Assembly (NCBI RefSeq): GCF_003589595.1
Contig: NW_020654810.1
Coordinates: 11,339,543 to 11,403,542 of the forward strand
Direction: 5' to 3'
Origin: Hyposmocoma kahamanoa
Lineage: Eukaryota; Arthropoda; Insecta; Lepidoptera; Cosmopterigidae
Length of the DNA: 64,000 nt
How positions within the stretch are numbered: position 1 is the first letter of the stretch; every line of letters begins with the position of its first letter. Shown one piece after another: positions 37,130-49,928 of this stretch. The position numbers and the translations under genes are program-made. The notes beneath the pieces were generated by a model. It was not told the DNA's origin and made no database searches. It worked only from the letters and a program-made list of their open reading frames with translations.

Positions 37130-37944
37130 CGTGTGTACAAGATTTTAGGATCTAATTATATGTATAATGATTGCATACAATCCTTTTTCTACGAGTAAAC
37201 AAAATTGTGAAACAAAACCAATATTTAATGTAAGTATATTTTGCTAACAATCCATGACAACAAACGCAATTTTTTAATAAATTTTAAGCCATTTATTAGG
37301 GTAGGCAAAGGTTCCACTGTATGTCTTGTCATATATTTACACGAAAGCCAAACGCTACAAAACAAAACCAGAACTGGCCAAGTACATGCGGTACTTTATA
37401 TTATGATATATGATATTTTAACCAATATTTTTTTTTATAATGATTTGTGGCCCGGTTGCAAGACTTTTACGCTAATTTAACCAATCAGGCTACTGCCCAG
37501 TATAGCGTTTGAGTAGTGTCCTAATTGTTATTTTAATTAACAAAAATACGTTCTTTTTTGAAATTCATTATAGTTCTGTATAATAATTTTGTGTATAAAA
37601 CAATGTAAATTTTCAGCTCAGTGGCGAGTACCATAGACAATAAAATTTTGATTCAGAAGTAAAAAGAGCGCTTTATCATACGTTTATGAAATTATAATTG
37701 ACACGTAAAAAAGGTTAAACTACAGGAGTAGAAAAAAATAATTGAGACATAACGAAATAAATTATATATATATGAAATTTTATAGCTCTCCTTTTGAAGC
37801 ATAAAAGTTATCGACTAATTTTATTCGTAGAATCATTGAACCTCACTCATTGTAAACTTGTAATTTTGCAGACGTACTAATTGTGGCCTTATTAATTTTA
37901 ATTTTGTGTTTGATTTAATGTAACTTAATATGTGGTCACGTGTC

Positions 37945-38125
37945 TTTTTTTATAATGTCAAGTGACGGGACGAACAAGTCATGCGCTTGATGGTAAGCTA
38001 TACGCCTGTCCATAACAGTTGCAGTGCCAATCATAGCTTTAAATCGCAAAGGTCTGAGGGGCACTGCCACTGCGCCCGTCACCCTGAGACATAAATTGAC
38101 ATGTCCCATGTGCCTATGTGCATAA
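37945..38125 (-). repeat. Repeat A copy 4, 3' part only
   Basis: The poly-T end is at 37947-37952 and the 5' part is lost. The retained part includes the complement of CTGCAACTGTTATGGAC and of GACATGTCCCATGTGCC. A short duplication, GCCTATGTGCATAATGTGCC, lies at its inner edge. Confidence 0.6.
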
Positions 38126-38269
38126 TGTGCCTATGACATGTCATTGTGGCTTTATTACAGAAAGCGTGCGAATTTGATTTTGTTTCATTTAATGTAACTT
38201 AACTTTGTGGTCACGTGTCTCTTCTCAAGCGAGGGCTTATGCCTTTTTTGAGCCCATTGCGGATTGGTG

Positions 38270-38466
38270 ACTTCACACGTTTTCCGAGAGCTATGAACCT
38301 CTTCGACGTGCAGCTATCATCATAATACTTAGTTTCCTTCATCGAAAAGCTCATGGTAAATTTCAAATTAAATTTCGCACACAAATTCCGAAAAACAGAG
38401 GTGTGACCCCGGATTGGAACAGTCTCTGCTTGAGATGCGGCAACTAAAACATTTGGCTACCACACT
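38270..38466 (-). mobile_element. tRNA-derived SINE fragment, family D, second copy
   Basis: The minus strand reads GTGTGGTAGCCAAATGTTTT, then a decayed B box (TGTTCCAATCCGGGG), then the body TTCGGAATTTGTGTGCGAAA. It is aligned by eye with 14.83-14.96 kb; the left limit is approximate. Confidence 0.55.
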
Positions 38467-38811
38467 ATTCTATACCATTAAATTTTGTCAACGGGTTCAA
38501 TTTTTTTTAATAATTTTTAATAAATAAGTTCAATTTTAAGAAGCAATGTTTGCGCCTGTTGCGAAATAAATATACTTTTCTCAACTTGCTCGGAAATGTT
38601 TACATTACTTTCAAAAAACGAACACGGAAAGTTTGTCATTTATGGCCCATGCGACTTATTTTCGGCCAAGGCCTGCAAAGTAAGCTCTTCTCTAAACTTT
38701 TAAATCTACCTACTAATAACATAACGAACTATGTAAACAAACAAAAGAAAAACACATACAGCCAATTCATCAATGTTCATGTGTCATGAGTCAAATATAA
38801 TCAATACTACA

Positions 38812-39592
38812 CAAACATTTGGGTGTGAAAAAGCTGTGCTCTAGGTGTATCCCACATAATTTGACTGAGGCTCAAAAAACGGATCGTGTTACTTGGTGCA
38901 ATGCCATACGTACCAGATTCAACGAAGGGACGTCAAATTTGGTGCGGAACATAGTAACAGGTGACAAGACATGGATTTATAGTTACGATATCAAAACAAA
39001 GTGGCAATCGAGCGTACGGGTCTTTCGAGATGAGTCGAAACCAACCAACGTGGCGCGCGTGCAAAGTGCCTCCAAGCGGATGATTGCTTCTTTTTTTAAT
39101 AAAACTGGAAACGTGGCTAGTGTTGCTTTGGACAATCGTTGTACCGTGAATAGTGATTGGTACACGACCATTTATTTGTCGGAAGTTATTGACAAACTCC
39201 GTAAATATAACCGTAAACGCCGTATCATCTTGCACCACGATAATGCCAGTTCTCACACGGCCAGACAGACAAATACATTTTTGAAGGTGAACAACGTTGA
39301 CCTTATGAGCCATCCCGCGTACAGTCCCGACCTGGCACCTTGTGACTTTTATTTATTTCCAAAAATTAAGAACCAGTTACGCGGTCAACGATTTTCATCA
39401 CCTGAAGTGTATGAAAAATATTTTTCAGAGAATGTCACGGAGGAGTGGCATAAATGTTTTGAAAATTGGTTAACTCGTATGAAAAAGTGCATTAATGCTA
39501 ACGGAGAATATTTTGAGAAACAATAAATTCATTTCTGACCATTTACAGTATTTTTTTCTTATTCATTCCGGACACTTATAGTGCGCCACACG
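38812..39592 (+). mobile_element. Mariner element, 3' part with transposase catalytic domain
   Basis: A 235-codon open frame (38819-39526) covers the transposase from just before the catalytic core to the stop. The Asp triad is visible: D in VTGDKTWIY, D in HHDNASSHTA and D in YSPDLAPCDFYLF, with 34 residues between the last two (DD34D, mariner family). The usual Glu after the first Asp is Lys. The N-terminal DNA-binding half and left terminal repeat are missing; the right terminal repeat ends GCGCCACACG then TA at 39592. The frame is uninterrupted, but the element cannot move by itself. Confidence 0.85.
38819..39526 (+). pseudogene. Truncated mariner transposase (C-terminal ~235 residues)
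   Basis: The apparent start (MGVKKLCSRCIPHNLTEAQK) is internal to the family's usual ~340-residue protein and corresponds to the linker after the helix-turn-helix region. All three catalytic Asp remain. Without the DNA-binding domain it is not a functional transposase. No promoter is evident. Confidence 0.8.
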
Positions 39593-39800
39593 TATAACAT
39601 ACGCATGATTTTTCCAAGCAGAAACTTTCCGACTTTATCTACACTACTATAAATAGATAATACTGTCAATATTAAATAGATACTTGTTGTTATTTAGATA
39701 AAGTTTACAGAAATAGAAGCAGTAGTCTTACTGCTTGAAGTTGCGGTTTCTCAAAGGAGATATTTCATATTATGTAAGTGTGTAAAATTAAGATATTTAC

Positions 39801-39875
39801 ATCATTAAAAAAGTGGAAGTGAATTAATTTGCTACTCCAGAGCAGCAAATTAATTTACTTCATTTTTATTAAAAT
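39801..39875. repeat. AT-rich imperfect hairpin
   Basis: Core arms GAAGTGAATTAATTTGCT (39816-39833) and 39844-39861 pair with one mismatch around a 10-nt loop, and pairing extends loosely on both sides. It may be a small palindromic MITE. Confidence 0.65.
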
Positions 39876-40492
39876 GGACTTTCGCAAATGTACACCTGAA
39901 TCTATTAATTACTACATTAGTGTAAATCCTTTTAATCGTGACTAAAAGCATTTTACATGCTCGTAGCAAGAGATGGGCATGCGCTCTGGTTTTCCCAGCG
40001 CTTTGTTAATGCAGGGTTTAAATCGGTTTAAAACTCTTTACTGTTCAAAATTGAGAACACAAATTGCAATTCGAGTTTTGTTCAAATGTATTTTACAAAA
40101 CATTTTGTAATAATGTATTATTACAAATTGTTTATTGTGTGCTCACATATTTTTCCTTTCTGTTGAATCAATCCGCTTTTGAAATCGCATTGAAATGAAT
40201 CGATACAAAAAATTGTTAGATCGTAGAGTTACACTTTAATCGGTTTTCATAAAAACCGAATACAATGTGGATATTGTATGGAGTTTCCTCTTTTTCGTCT
40301 AGGAAAGATTTTTACATCGAAATTTCTAATAAATATGGAAATGTGCTAACTTCCGTATTATTTTACGCGTATAGTAGTTTCCGCCCATTTTTCCCACCGA
40401 TTTTGGGCAGAAATGGTTTATGCCCGGTGCTTAGGATAAAATCCGGTTGAAACACGGGCGGATTGATTGGGTTTTAACCCATTGCCAATATC

Positions 40493-40568
40493 TGGTCACG
40501 GCTGAAACGTACCTAGATTTGTTTGAAATAATATACGCAATTTAGATCCAGAAAACACTTTCATATCC
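40493..40568 (+). mobile_element. Element E copy, decayed
   Basis: GGCTGAAACGTACCTAGATT, then TTTGTTTGAAATAATATACG and TTAGATCCAGAAAACACTTT, match the order of motifs in element E1. Confidence 0.5.
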
Positions 40569-42012
40569 AATACAAAACCTGTGTTAAGTTTACAAAAATT
40601 TAAGTTGTGACTAAGGTTTAATGACACCTATGTTGGATACAAAAATTACACAAAGATATGTTGTCATTTTTCAGACTCCAAGAATTCTGACTTTGCAGTA
40701 ATGGCATTGCTATGTACATTTGTTATGAATTTTGGAAATTACGTAAACATTTGCTAACACGGAAATGGTCAATAAATCCAGAATTTCCTCGCACCATATC
40801 ACGTCGTCAGTCTCACTGATTCATAGATTACTCAATTTTATCAGTAGGCCACAGCCCGAAAAATAATGTTTACATTGTTACTAACAGGGTAAGATTGTAA
40901 ATAAGATAGGAAACGGAACTTACAATAGAGAACAATGAATGAATTTACGGTAGGATACCTGCTTGATAAATGGAAAATAAACATTTAAATTACTGTTGAT
41001 AGCAAAGATTTTGGTGTCGTGAGGCCAGGGTTCTTTGTCATGTATTACGATTGCTATATAATTATTATTTCGAGAACCTTTTAAGGACACATGCAGCTTG
41101 ATTTTGATTGCCTCTCCCGATTAGAAACTGCGTCTTTTCCGAGTCGAGACGCATAATTGCGATTCTCAACTGGCCGATCGGAAACTTTTGACATTTCTAA
41201 TTATAATAATAATAGCTGATTTAACTCACAAATTAGAAAGATATAGTAGGAAAATCAGGTTCATCTTCTCGCTCAGAAACCCATCTGATTTCGAGATTGC
41301 CGGTCGGAGAAATTCAGATTTCAATCAAAATCAGGACAATGGTTTTCTTAACTATCGCCGACGAAGATAGGTAGTTTAAGCTTAATAATGGTCATATGGC
41401 GTAAACGTAATCTAAATTTACATAAAATGTGTTTGTTACCCGTGAAAAAAGAACACAACATTTCGTTTTAAATTAATCGATGAAGTCATTTCGGGGAAAC
41501 AGGAATTACACTTAACTTTAGATTTGTCAGTCTCTTACGGTCAACGGAAGTAACAGTCGCATAAAAATTAAATTAAGTTTAGTTTGCTTCTGTGGGAATG
41601 AATCTATTGGAAATCTACTAATACATTGAACACAGACGCAGTTTTGGCCTTGTTTAAGAAAATTACAAAATACAGTGAAATACCATCTCTAAATAAATAA
41701 TATTTTTAAACTAGTATTCAGGCCACATAAGCAACAGGCATATTTGTTTGATAGCTTGAAGAAAATATCATATAGGACGAGGCGTGGCCCCAACGGAAAG
41801 TCGTGTGTATAAATAAATCCATGGTTATTTTAATGGTGCTGAAACATCGTGAATGCCCGCCCTGTTTCACCAAGCGCTCGTTAGATGAGGAACAAAAACT
41901 GTTTTGCTAACTGTTTTTAAAATATTTATAGAGGCCTTAAAGTTAATTAAATTTTGGAATGTGTTTTAAAACATTATAACTAAGAATAATAGCTAACTGG
42001 AATGTAGTATTT

Positions 42013-42222
42013 TAACTGCCTCCGTGGCCGAACGGTTACCATGCCGGACTGCCATGCAGAGGTCCTGGGTTCGATTCCCAGGCCGGGAGAAATATGTGTA
42101 TGGCCTACATTTATTTCTCTCGTGAGTTTGGGTGTAATTTGTGGTTGTCTATGTGTGTGTCCATGGCACCCGCGACACAGGGTTTCCCTAGTGCGGGGCT
42201 ATGTTGAGTGTGTGCGTTATAG
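42013..42222 (+). mobile_element. tRNA-derived SINE, family B copy 1
   Basis: The tRNA-like head carries a Pol III A box (GTGGCCGAACGGTT) and a perfect B box (GGTTCGATTCC). The body contains GTAATTTGTGGTTGTCTATG and CCGCGACACAGGGTTTCCC, ending TGTGCGTTAT. With four copies here, this is a dispersed SINE and not a working tRNA gene. The 72-codon ORF inside has no meaning. Confidence 0.85.
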
Positions 42223-43953
42223 TATGCTATTACTTTGTAAGATAATGAAGTCTAACTAATTCCTGTTAAAAATTCGTTCGACTTGCTGAAATCAATTTGT
42301 TATTAATTGTTCACTTCTATTTTTTTTCCTTATTTCTCTATTTATTTTGCAGTTCATTTATGAAATCGATTTTAGATCTTTTGATACGTAATTTGTGAAC
42401 TTATTAATAAAATATTATTAAGTGAATAAATAAACAAAAGTCATAGTGATACATCCAATTCAACGACGTGTTGTTAACTTGGGGGCAATTGATAGACAAG
42501 TCAATAACTATGTAATAACCACTGTCCGTTGTCGCAAAAGGTATGCGCCGAGATGGCGCCTACGTGCCCTAACAAAAACCACATTGTTGTAGTTACTATT
42601 TCGTGACGTACATACATCATGTCCAAGGGTCAAAAAGTCTCGTCAGCATTGTCCACGTTGTAGTTTTACACTGTCTACGTAATATTAGAAGTAAATGATG
42701 CACTCAAATTAATTATAAATGATAGTTCTAATATCCCTACAGCAGAGTTGCCGTGACAACTAACGATAAATCGTTAAATTGTTTTGCATGATACAGACCC
42801 ATTTTTTTCATGATCCATTAATTATAGACTTCCGGGAAAAGTCTTTGTTAAACTAATCGGAACACCATTAAATGCTTTACAAAAGCTGTAAATGTGATTT
42901 TTTCATATATGTTCTATTGTACTTTTCTACTGAAACATTTCAGAGCGCCTAATCCACCTCTTAAGGCAAATTTGCCTAGCGCATGAATTGAGTATTTATT
43001 TCAACAAAGCGCTTATTTGGCAAGCTGAAATCATGAACGCCTGCGTCATTAATGTGAGATTATAGGAAAATCAATAAGTAAGTCAAGTAACTTCAGTCTA
43101 CGTGTCTCTGTTGTTTTACTAATGAGCTTGGCAGCCGCTGCATTATATAATATATGACTAATTGAAAATTCCGTCAGTGAGCCTATTCATGTTATAAAAA
43201 ATTAATTGAATAGTGGAGCAGACATTCTGAATGTAAATAGGCACGTGCCTAACTGTCCGACTTCCTAATACGACTAAAGCCCACGCGCGCGCCAAGCGGA
43301 CGTGTCAGTCTTGCGCGTACGCAGGGAAATTGAATAAAGAAGAAATATGATAGTGTCAACTTGCGTTTATGACTATCTTGTTTAGGCTGTATGTAGACTG
43401 CCGCCGGTCAACAGGGCAACGACACTACAATCCTACTTCCGCTCGACATTTGCAATCATAGCAACAAACTAAAGGATACTATGAGTTAAAAAAATGTTTG
43501 ACTCAGGAACTATATTATACGTGTATTAATTAAAAAAAATTATATTATGATATGAAATATAAACTAAATTTATCATTTGGCATGATTTTCATATATTGTC
43601 CAAATTATACTAGAGTGGTGGCGTGCTAGTTCACGTTTAAAGCTTGGAAACTGTTCAAGAATGTTTTACTCTAGAGCTCCAGAACATTGTGTAGCTATGT
43701 ACATAAAATTATTAAAGCTTCTTTTTAATTTCTTTTGACAAGACAGAGGACTGTTTGCCAATACTGTTTAACATTTGCGATTATTTTAACTTGTTTCAAT
43801 ATACAATTTAAACCAATTGTGAAAATAATGATGACACTTAGTGCTAGTGTAACCCTTTTTTAAAGTACCTATATAAGTAAGATTATTGCGTGTAGCGGAC
43901 AAACATCATCTGGGCGAAGATAATTCAATTGTGTTGTTACAAAGTTGATAGAG

Positions 43954-44082
43954 ATGGACAGCGCAGTAAATTTAGCAGTATTCCTTGCTGGGATGACCTC
44001 GTGGCTTGTTATGGGTGTCGGCGACAATTCTACTAATTTCACACCCATCAACACGGACCACACGCGTCCCAGCCATCGGTGA
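43954..44082 (+). CDS. Possible small ORF with signal-peptide-like start (42 residues)
   Basis: ATG at 43954 opens MDSAVNLAVFLAGMTSWLVM followed by GVGDNSTNFTPINTDH and a TGA at 44082. The start is hydrophobic like a signal peptide, and an NxT glycosylation site (NFT) is present. There is no promoter evidence, and the opposite strand is also open (73 codons). It may equally be part of an unrecognised repeat. Confidence 0.2.
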   Translation: MDSAVNLAVFLAGMTSWLVMGVGDNSTNFTPINTDHTRPSHR

Positions 44083-44399
44083 AAAGTCAACGCGATAATT
44101 GACTGTCAACGAGTGAAGAACTCAGCTTGAGACACGATACGACATTGTTGTCATACAACCTACACCTCTCCTCCTATACCTCTCTGGACTGGTGTCACAG
44201 CCTAAGTGTGTTGTTCTCGATAATATATACATTGTGATCTGGCTATTATATGCTGTCAATATTAAAAATTACACGTAACGTTATTAGGCGTCAGATCAGT
44301 GACACTCAAATTTTACTTTTATTTAAGATGCTACGTTATTTAGAAGGAAACAAAAATTTATGATTGATGCTTTCATTAGTGTAGTAAAATTACAGGTGT

Positions 44400-44445
44400 T
44401 TTTTTCACATTTAGCGAGTACGATTCCCGGTTCAGTCAGGAGATC
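44400..44445 (+). mobile_element. Weak SINE-like B-box fragment
   Basis: GTACGATTCCCGGTTCAGTC resembles the T-arm region of SINE family C. The flanks are not recognisable. Confidence 0.3.
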
Positions 44446-47400
44446 ATCTTTGAATGTAGTTCGAATTGTTTATAAAAACAAAATGAAGTCTTAGTAAAAT
44501 TTTCTGTATATGGTATTTATGGTACTTTCCCTCCGTGTGGCATAGCCGTGGAACGCCCTGTATATATATTTATATATATCTAAGTATATGAGACGAATTT
44601 ATATCTCGTTAATACTTCTCATTCCCTTTAGATTCAATAGTTGTTTCAGAGCTCAAAATCATGTTTCAGCCGAATCAGATTGCTAGACCCGTGATTAACC
44701 CAAAACGTGGTCACGGGTGTCGCCCGTGTAACACCGTGTAATAGGTAATAAAAGACAAAGAATTAGAAAAACGTTCCAATATGTGAACGCAGCAAATGGA
44801 AACGAACACCGTTTCCATCTTTAAAGTGAATTGCGCAAACTGACGGACAAATAATTCATAATCGTCAACGTTTAGACGCTCCAACAATAAAATATAAACG
44901 ATGATGGACTGTTCGTCTGAGAGACGGTTACTAATCGTAAAATAGGCAAAATAAGAATCGGTCACACAACGATGTATGTGACCTTTATATAAGATTTACT
45001 ATTTGAACATAATACATCTTTTATTTCGTTTAATTGGTGTTGAACTTTGACCGTGTGAAATCCCAACAACAAGATAAAGTACAAAAGTTTCACTTTATTC
45101 TCGCGTACTATGGAGGATCTACATTTCATATATTTTACAAACCATTACGATAACGAAAGTTTTATGCACGCATTTCCAATTTTCTATGCAAAAATTGTGA
45201 ACGCTAAATCAATTTTCTTCGTAATGTCACTTATTCTTTGCATTTTAGATACGTACGTTGGTCATCTATCATCTTTGCGACACGAAGAAATTTTAAAACT
45301 GACATAGATGCGTGACGATGTGACCTCCTTACATCGCCATCCCACCTTTTTATCGCCTTTCTCCGGTTCCTGGGCACTCGTATTTAAATTTAAATTTTGA
45401 ATTGTTCCATAGCTCTTTTGCCTACCATTCTGATGTTTTTTCGTTCCGCCGTCACTCCCTGCTCTATCGCGACTGCGTACGGAGCTGGTTAAAATTCAAT
45501 CGCGTCGAATTTTGGTTCCTTAAGGCTCAACTCACACTGGCGCAGAGTCGAAGCGTCGCGACGAGTCATGTTTTTGGCGTATAGCATATTCATCTCTATT
45601 TTCCGATTATTAAGCCTTACTAAGTTTATAATCATTAGTAATCTAAATCATGTGCCAATTTTAATAAGTTTATAACCACTACGACCTTATCATGTACCTA
45701 TGAATATCTGTAATTCAGTATAACTCGACCCTTTTGGGGTAAGTGTCTACTTAATATCTAAATATCCATCAAGTTAGGAAGTGTTTTGTAATAATGTACC
45801 TGTTTTCTGGTATATATACCTTTTATTATTACCGCCTTCTTTGTTACCTTTTCTTCTCTTTAACGGACTTTAAATAAATTTGTGGACCTGAAGTGTTTTA
45901 CTATCACGGCTTGTTAGGGTTACAACCCTATCAAATTTAATCTGATATCAACTATTAAGGTACGTTTAAGCAATTGGTTTTAATTAGATTCACGTGACGT
46001 TATACGAAGTCACCTACTTCCATATTTTGTTTAAACTGATTATGCTTAGTTCTGATTTTTCAAGAGTGGTATTGTTCATACTATATGTCTAGATGAGGAA
46101 TAGACAAATTTAATAGGATGGCTTGTCCATATTACGAATACCAAACTAAAGAGTGCAACAAGGTACAATTCTGGGCGCTGCTGGATTGCTCATAATTATA
46201 ATCTTTTTTACTCCGGACATAAAACTAAAAGGTAGACAACAACCTAATAAAATTAATCTCACTTATTTTACGTTAACTAGTCTCGTGGTAAAGGAAGTAC
46301 TTAACAGATTTTAGACTTAACATAGCGTTAACATTCGAATATTTACGTATATAATTAGAACAGTAATGAAAAAGAATTCGTGAACCTAACCTAGGAGTCA
46401 AAAGCGTTTGAGATGCGTTGACCACCGACCGAAGACGATGAAGGGGTCGCTCGGAGGGTCGTTCTTACTTGTATCATTGCAGCCCACAACCATCGCTATC
46501 AGTCATGAAGAAGTACCGACCAAAATTATGACAGAACTCAGTACTGTGAGAATTAGAGCATGATATTTAAATAATCCAATGTTTATTAGTTTTACATATG
46601 ACATAAATAGTAAACCACTATCTTCTCTTAACATCAGATTGTGGACAAACAACGTAAAACTATCATTATATACACACAAAACCGGTCCAAAGAGGCGGCA
46701 AACAATAAAAGAAAATAACATTGAAACAAAGGCTACGTCATCTGAATGATAATTATCTTAGTTTTGTTTGGAAATACACGTTTTACATTTTAAGTTTTAT
46801 TTATAAAATTGTAGGTAGGTAATAGACCTATTAAACACGTCAAATATGTTTGTTATATGATTGTGTGATTGATATCAGAATGCACTAATGATTTTTTTTC
46901 TTATAACTCGTTGATATATTGTCATTGGTAGAAACGGTTGCCACGAAACATTACCACGACCTCATTTATTGACTGATTCTTTTGTAGTATACTTATTATC
47001 AGAAAGAAAAGTTGGTATATCTGCAATTCAATTTTTTTTTACTGAATTTGAATCTTGGAAGTCTACTTCAAACGCCAAGGTACAATCTAGAAAGATTACT
47101 GAATATTATTAGCAGTTCTCAAATTCATCGATAAAAATTTTTAAAGATGTTTCTGTATGAGTTATGTATGAATCATCTTCGGGCGTAAACATCTTAGAGA
47201 GCATGTTAATATTATTACGAATACGAGGAACAGATCCACGATTTGGGTGCGGCTTTTAAACGCTGTGTAACATTCGGCATATTTACTAGACGTTATTTTA
47301 AATTGGATTCTAATGCACACACTACTTATATACTTGGTACAGTAATAACAACGAATATTTGTTAAATTGGTAAGTTCACTACTTTGCATAACTTTTTTAG

Positions 47401-47451
47401 ACTTTTTGCTATTCTGATAGATTAACGATGAATTACAAGGTAAAATGATCG

Positions 47452-47640
47452 AGCAAGAAATGGAGTGGACGAAAGGACCCTCCCCGCACGACGTACCATT
47501 CCTTGCCTTTACATCATTATCATCTGTCGCGCCCTGGGCAACAATTGGCGAGTACCTTACCGCGATTGGCAAATACTTTCACCCCGTTGGCAAGCATTAT
47601 AGTGTATGGCATCAACACGACAGGAAGAATAAGAAATAAT
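47452..47640 (+). repeat. Family H repeat, second long copy
   Basis: CCTCCCCGCACGACGTACCA, CGCGCCCTGGGCAACAATTG, GCGATTGGCAAATACTTTCA and GGCATCAACACGACAGGAAG align with 23.06-23.23 kb, ending in AGAATAAGAAATAAT. Confidence 0.65.
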
Positions 47641-48845
47641 CAAACCTAGCTCAGTTTTTGACTGAACAAAACGTGAATGGTGCTAACTCTAAATCATTAC
47701 TTTATCAACAACTGGATAAGATTTTTTAAGAGATTAAAGACAATCTTGAAACTCGAAGGATAAGAGGGAGTGGCTTTAAGTCAGGGTTCACCTTGAAGAT
47801 GTCGTTGAGCATCACGCACCTAAATGAATTTTATTTATTGTCTGGTGACGTCACGCGCCATTGACCCGCGCCGTGCCTGCGTCTAGCCGATAACTCATTA
47901 GATACATCTAATGAGCATGACCCTACTAATGCTAATGATAAAAATCGTTAGAGAATTATGCAATGGTAGATACTCGTACACTGAATTTAGATTTCATTTA
48001 AGTGTGTAATTATATTTGTATTGCCCTCTGCAAAGTAATTAGATGGATGCTATTCTGATAGTAACCGAGTTGAATGGATTATAATAAACTGCAACTAGAT
48101 GTTTTTAAATAAAATTATCGATAGAGACTGACGATAATATACGCACTACTAAGATATATAAGGTATAATTATATGATATATATGTATATGTAATGAAATT
48201 CATAGTAGACAACAGGGTTTGAAATTATCAAGATATTTATTTTATTCGATAAATATCCGATAATTATCCATGCTGATTCATAGTTTTGTCTATTTATTTT
48301 TTAACTAAACATGACATACAGTGAGAAAACTAAATACATACGAAGAAAAATCTTCGGTAAAACGATTTGGTTTGTGACTTTGTGTAGTTTGACATTAGAC
48401 AGACACGTTTGGATACACCGTGAATGCAAACACATGACACGATATTACTAGCGGTAGCACTTTGTTGTTCCAATTAATTTTATAAATGTTAAGATAATTA
48501 TTGATAATAATTATCATTCGAAACCTGGTAGACAAGCAGACGTGAACATTTCAACGTAGACCTTTTTTAAAAAAGGGGAATTATGATTTCTTGTTAGTAC
48601 GTTAATATTTAATCATTGTCCGTTTAGAACTTTAAAAATAATTAACGTTGTTAATCTATTACTTAAAAAAATATGGTGATAAATAATTTTATTTTTAAGG
48701 GCTAAGTTTATTAAGACTTTGTCGGCGAGTAACGCCGCCTTTACTGTGGAAATTATAAAAGTCGCCAAAGTTATTCATTTTACGCAAGTACAAAGTATTC
48801 AAAATATGTGTAAGTACGTTTAACAAAAACAACATGTGTGTGAGT

Positions 48846-49074
48846 GTCACCACTCAGAACTTTAAATCGTAAAGATCTGAGAGGCACTGCCACTGCGGCC
48901 GACACCTTGAGATATAAGTTGACAAGTCTCATGTGCCTGTAATTTCACCGACACCATTTACCCTTCAACACTAGAAGGCAGTAATGCTCATATTTAACTG
49001 GTTGGCGGCAGAAATAGGCAAGGAGGCAGTACTTCCCTGGACGAACATTTTCACAAGGACCTCTACTGCTACTA
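48846..49074 (-). repeat. Repeat A copy 5, 5' part
   Basis: Reads on the minus strand from TAGTAGCAGTAGAGGTCCTT to a point inside the element; the A-rich 3' end is missing. Confidence 0.65.
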
Positions 49075-49928
49075 AATGTCAAGCATTTAACTGCACTTTT
49101 AAATTTTCTCGTATTATAATTTTACGTATGACTTAGTTGGTTTTTATCACAAGTCGTCTGCACATTTTGAACTCGGAACATATTAATGGTTAAAATTGAC
49201 AACTTTCGATACATATACACATTGACTTATTGTAAGTCAATGCATATACATATTTGTTTAGTTTAACCACGCGGGTAATTTCGACTTAACTCCTCATACG
49301 GTCGTGTTGGTATGTAATTAATTTTATGTAAGTCATTCAATGATCATCAATTTTCTCATTTTTTCCACAATTTTCACTACATATTAAAGGAGAAAGAAAA
49401 GAAAAGAATAAAAATCTGTGGAAATTTCGTCAAATCATGATAATGTGACTGGCTGGCGACGTAGTATTTACAAGGTTGTGACGATTGTGCTAAACGGCAG
49501 TGTAAACACCTTCAAGCAGACGTAAGTACACTTACAGAGTTCGAGAAGTTGGCATTCTTGTGTTAGAACGCCTACTTCCATTAAAGTGCACCTTCATTGG
49601 ACACTACAAACGAGCACATTATGATTTTAGCGAGATTCTAATAAGAAATAATGCGAGTATGAGTCAGTGTTTAGCTTGTTATAAATAGAATAATATACAA
49701 AATATGACGTTGTTAAAGGTCTTTTTTTCGAGTTTAACTCACGTCACGTCATGTTGGTTAATACTGACGTATTAAGTAAAATATAAGTACGTAAGTTTAC
49801 GTGGATATACAATGGGAGTAATATCTCGAGCTCTATTGATATTAAAAATAAATATTAGTTAATAAGTTTTAGACATTACATAGTAAGATAAGAAATACTA
49901 GTGGAATAATAATATTGCACCAAACAGT

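Noticed and set aside
42024..42092. tRNA gene candidates at the SINE heads (42.0, 50.0 and 57.8 kb)
   Set aside because: A and B boxes are good, but the heads are joined to the same SINE body in all copies, so they are retroposons.
47162..47572. Minus-strand ORF of 136 codons
   Set aside because: Its N-terminal third is antisense to the family-H repeat and the rest is AT-rich; no recognisable residues.
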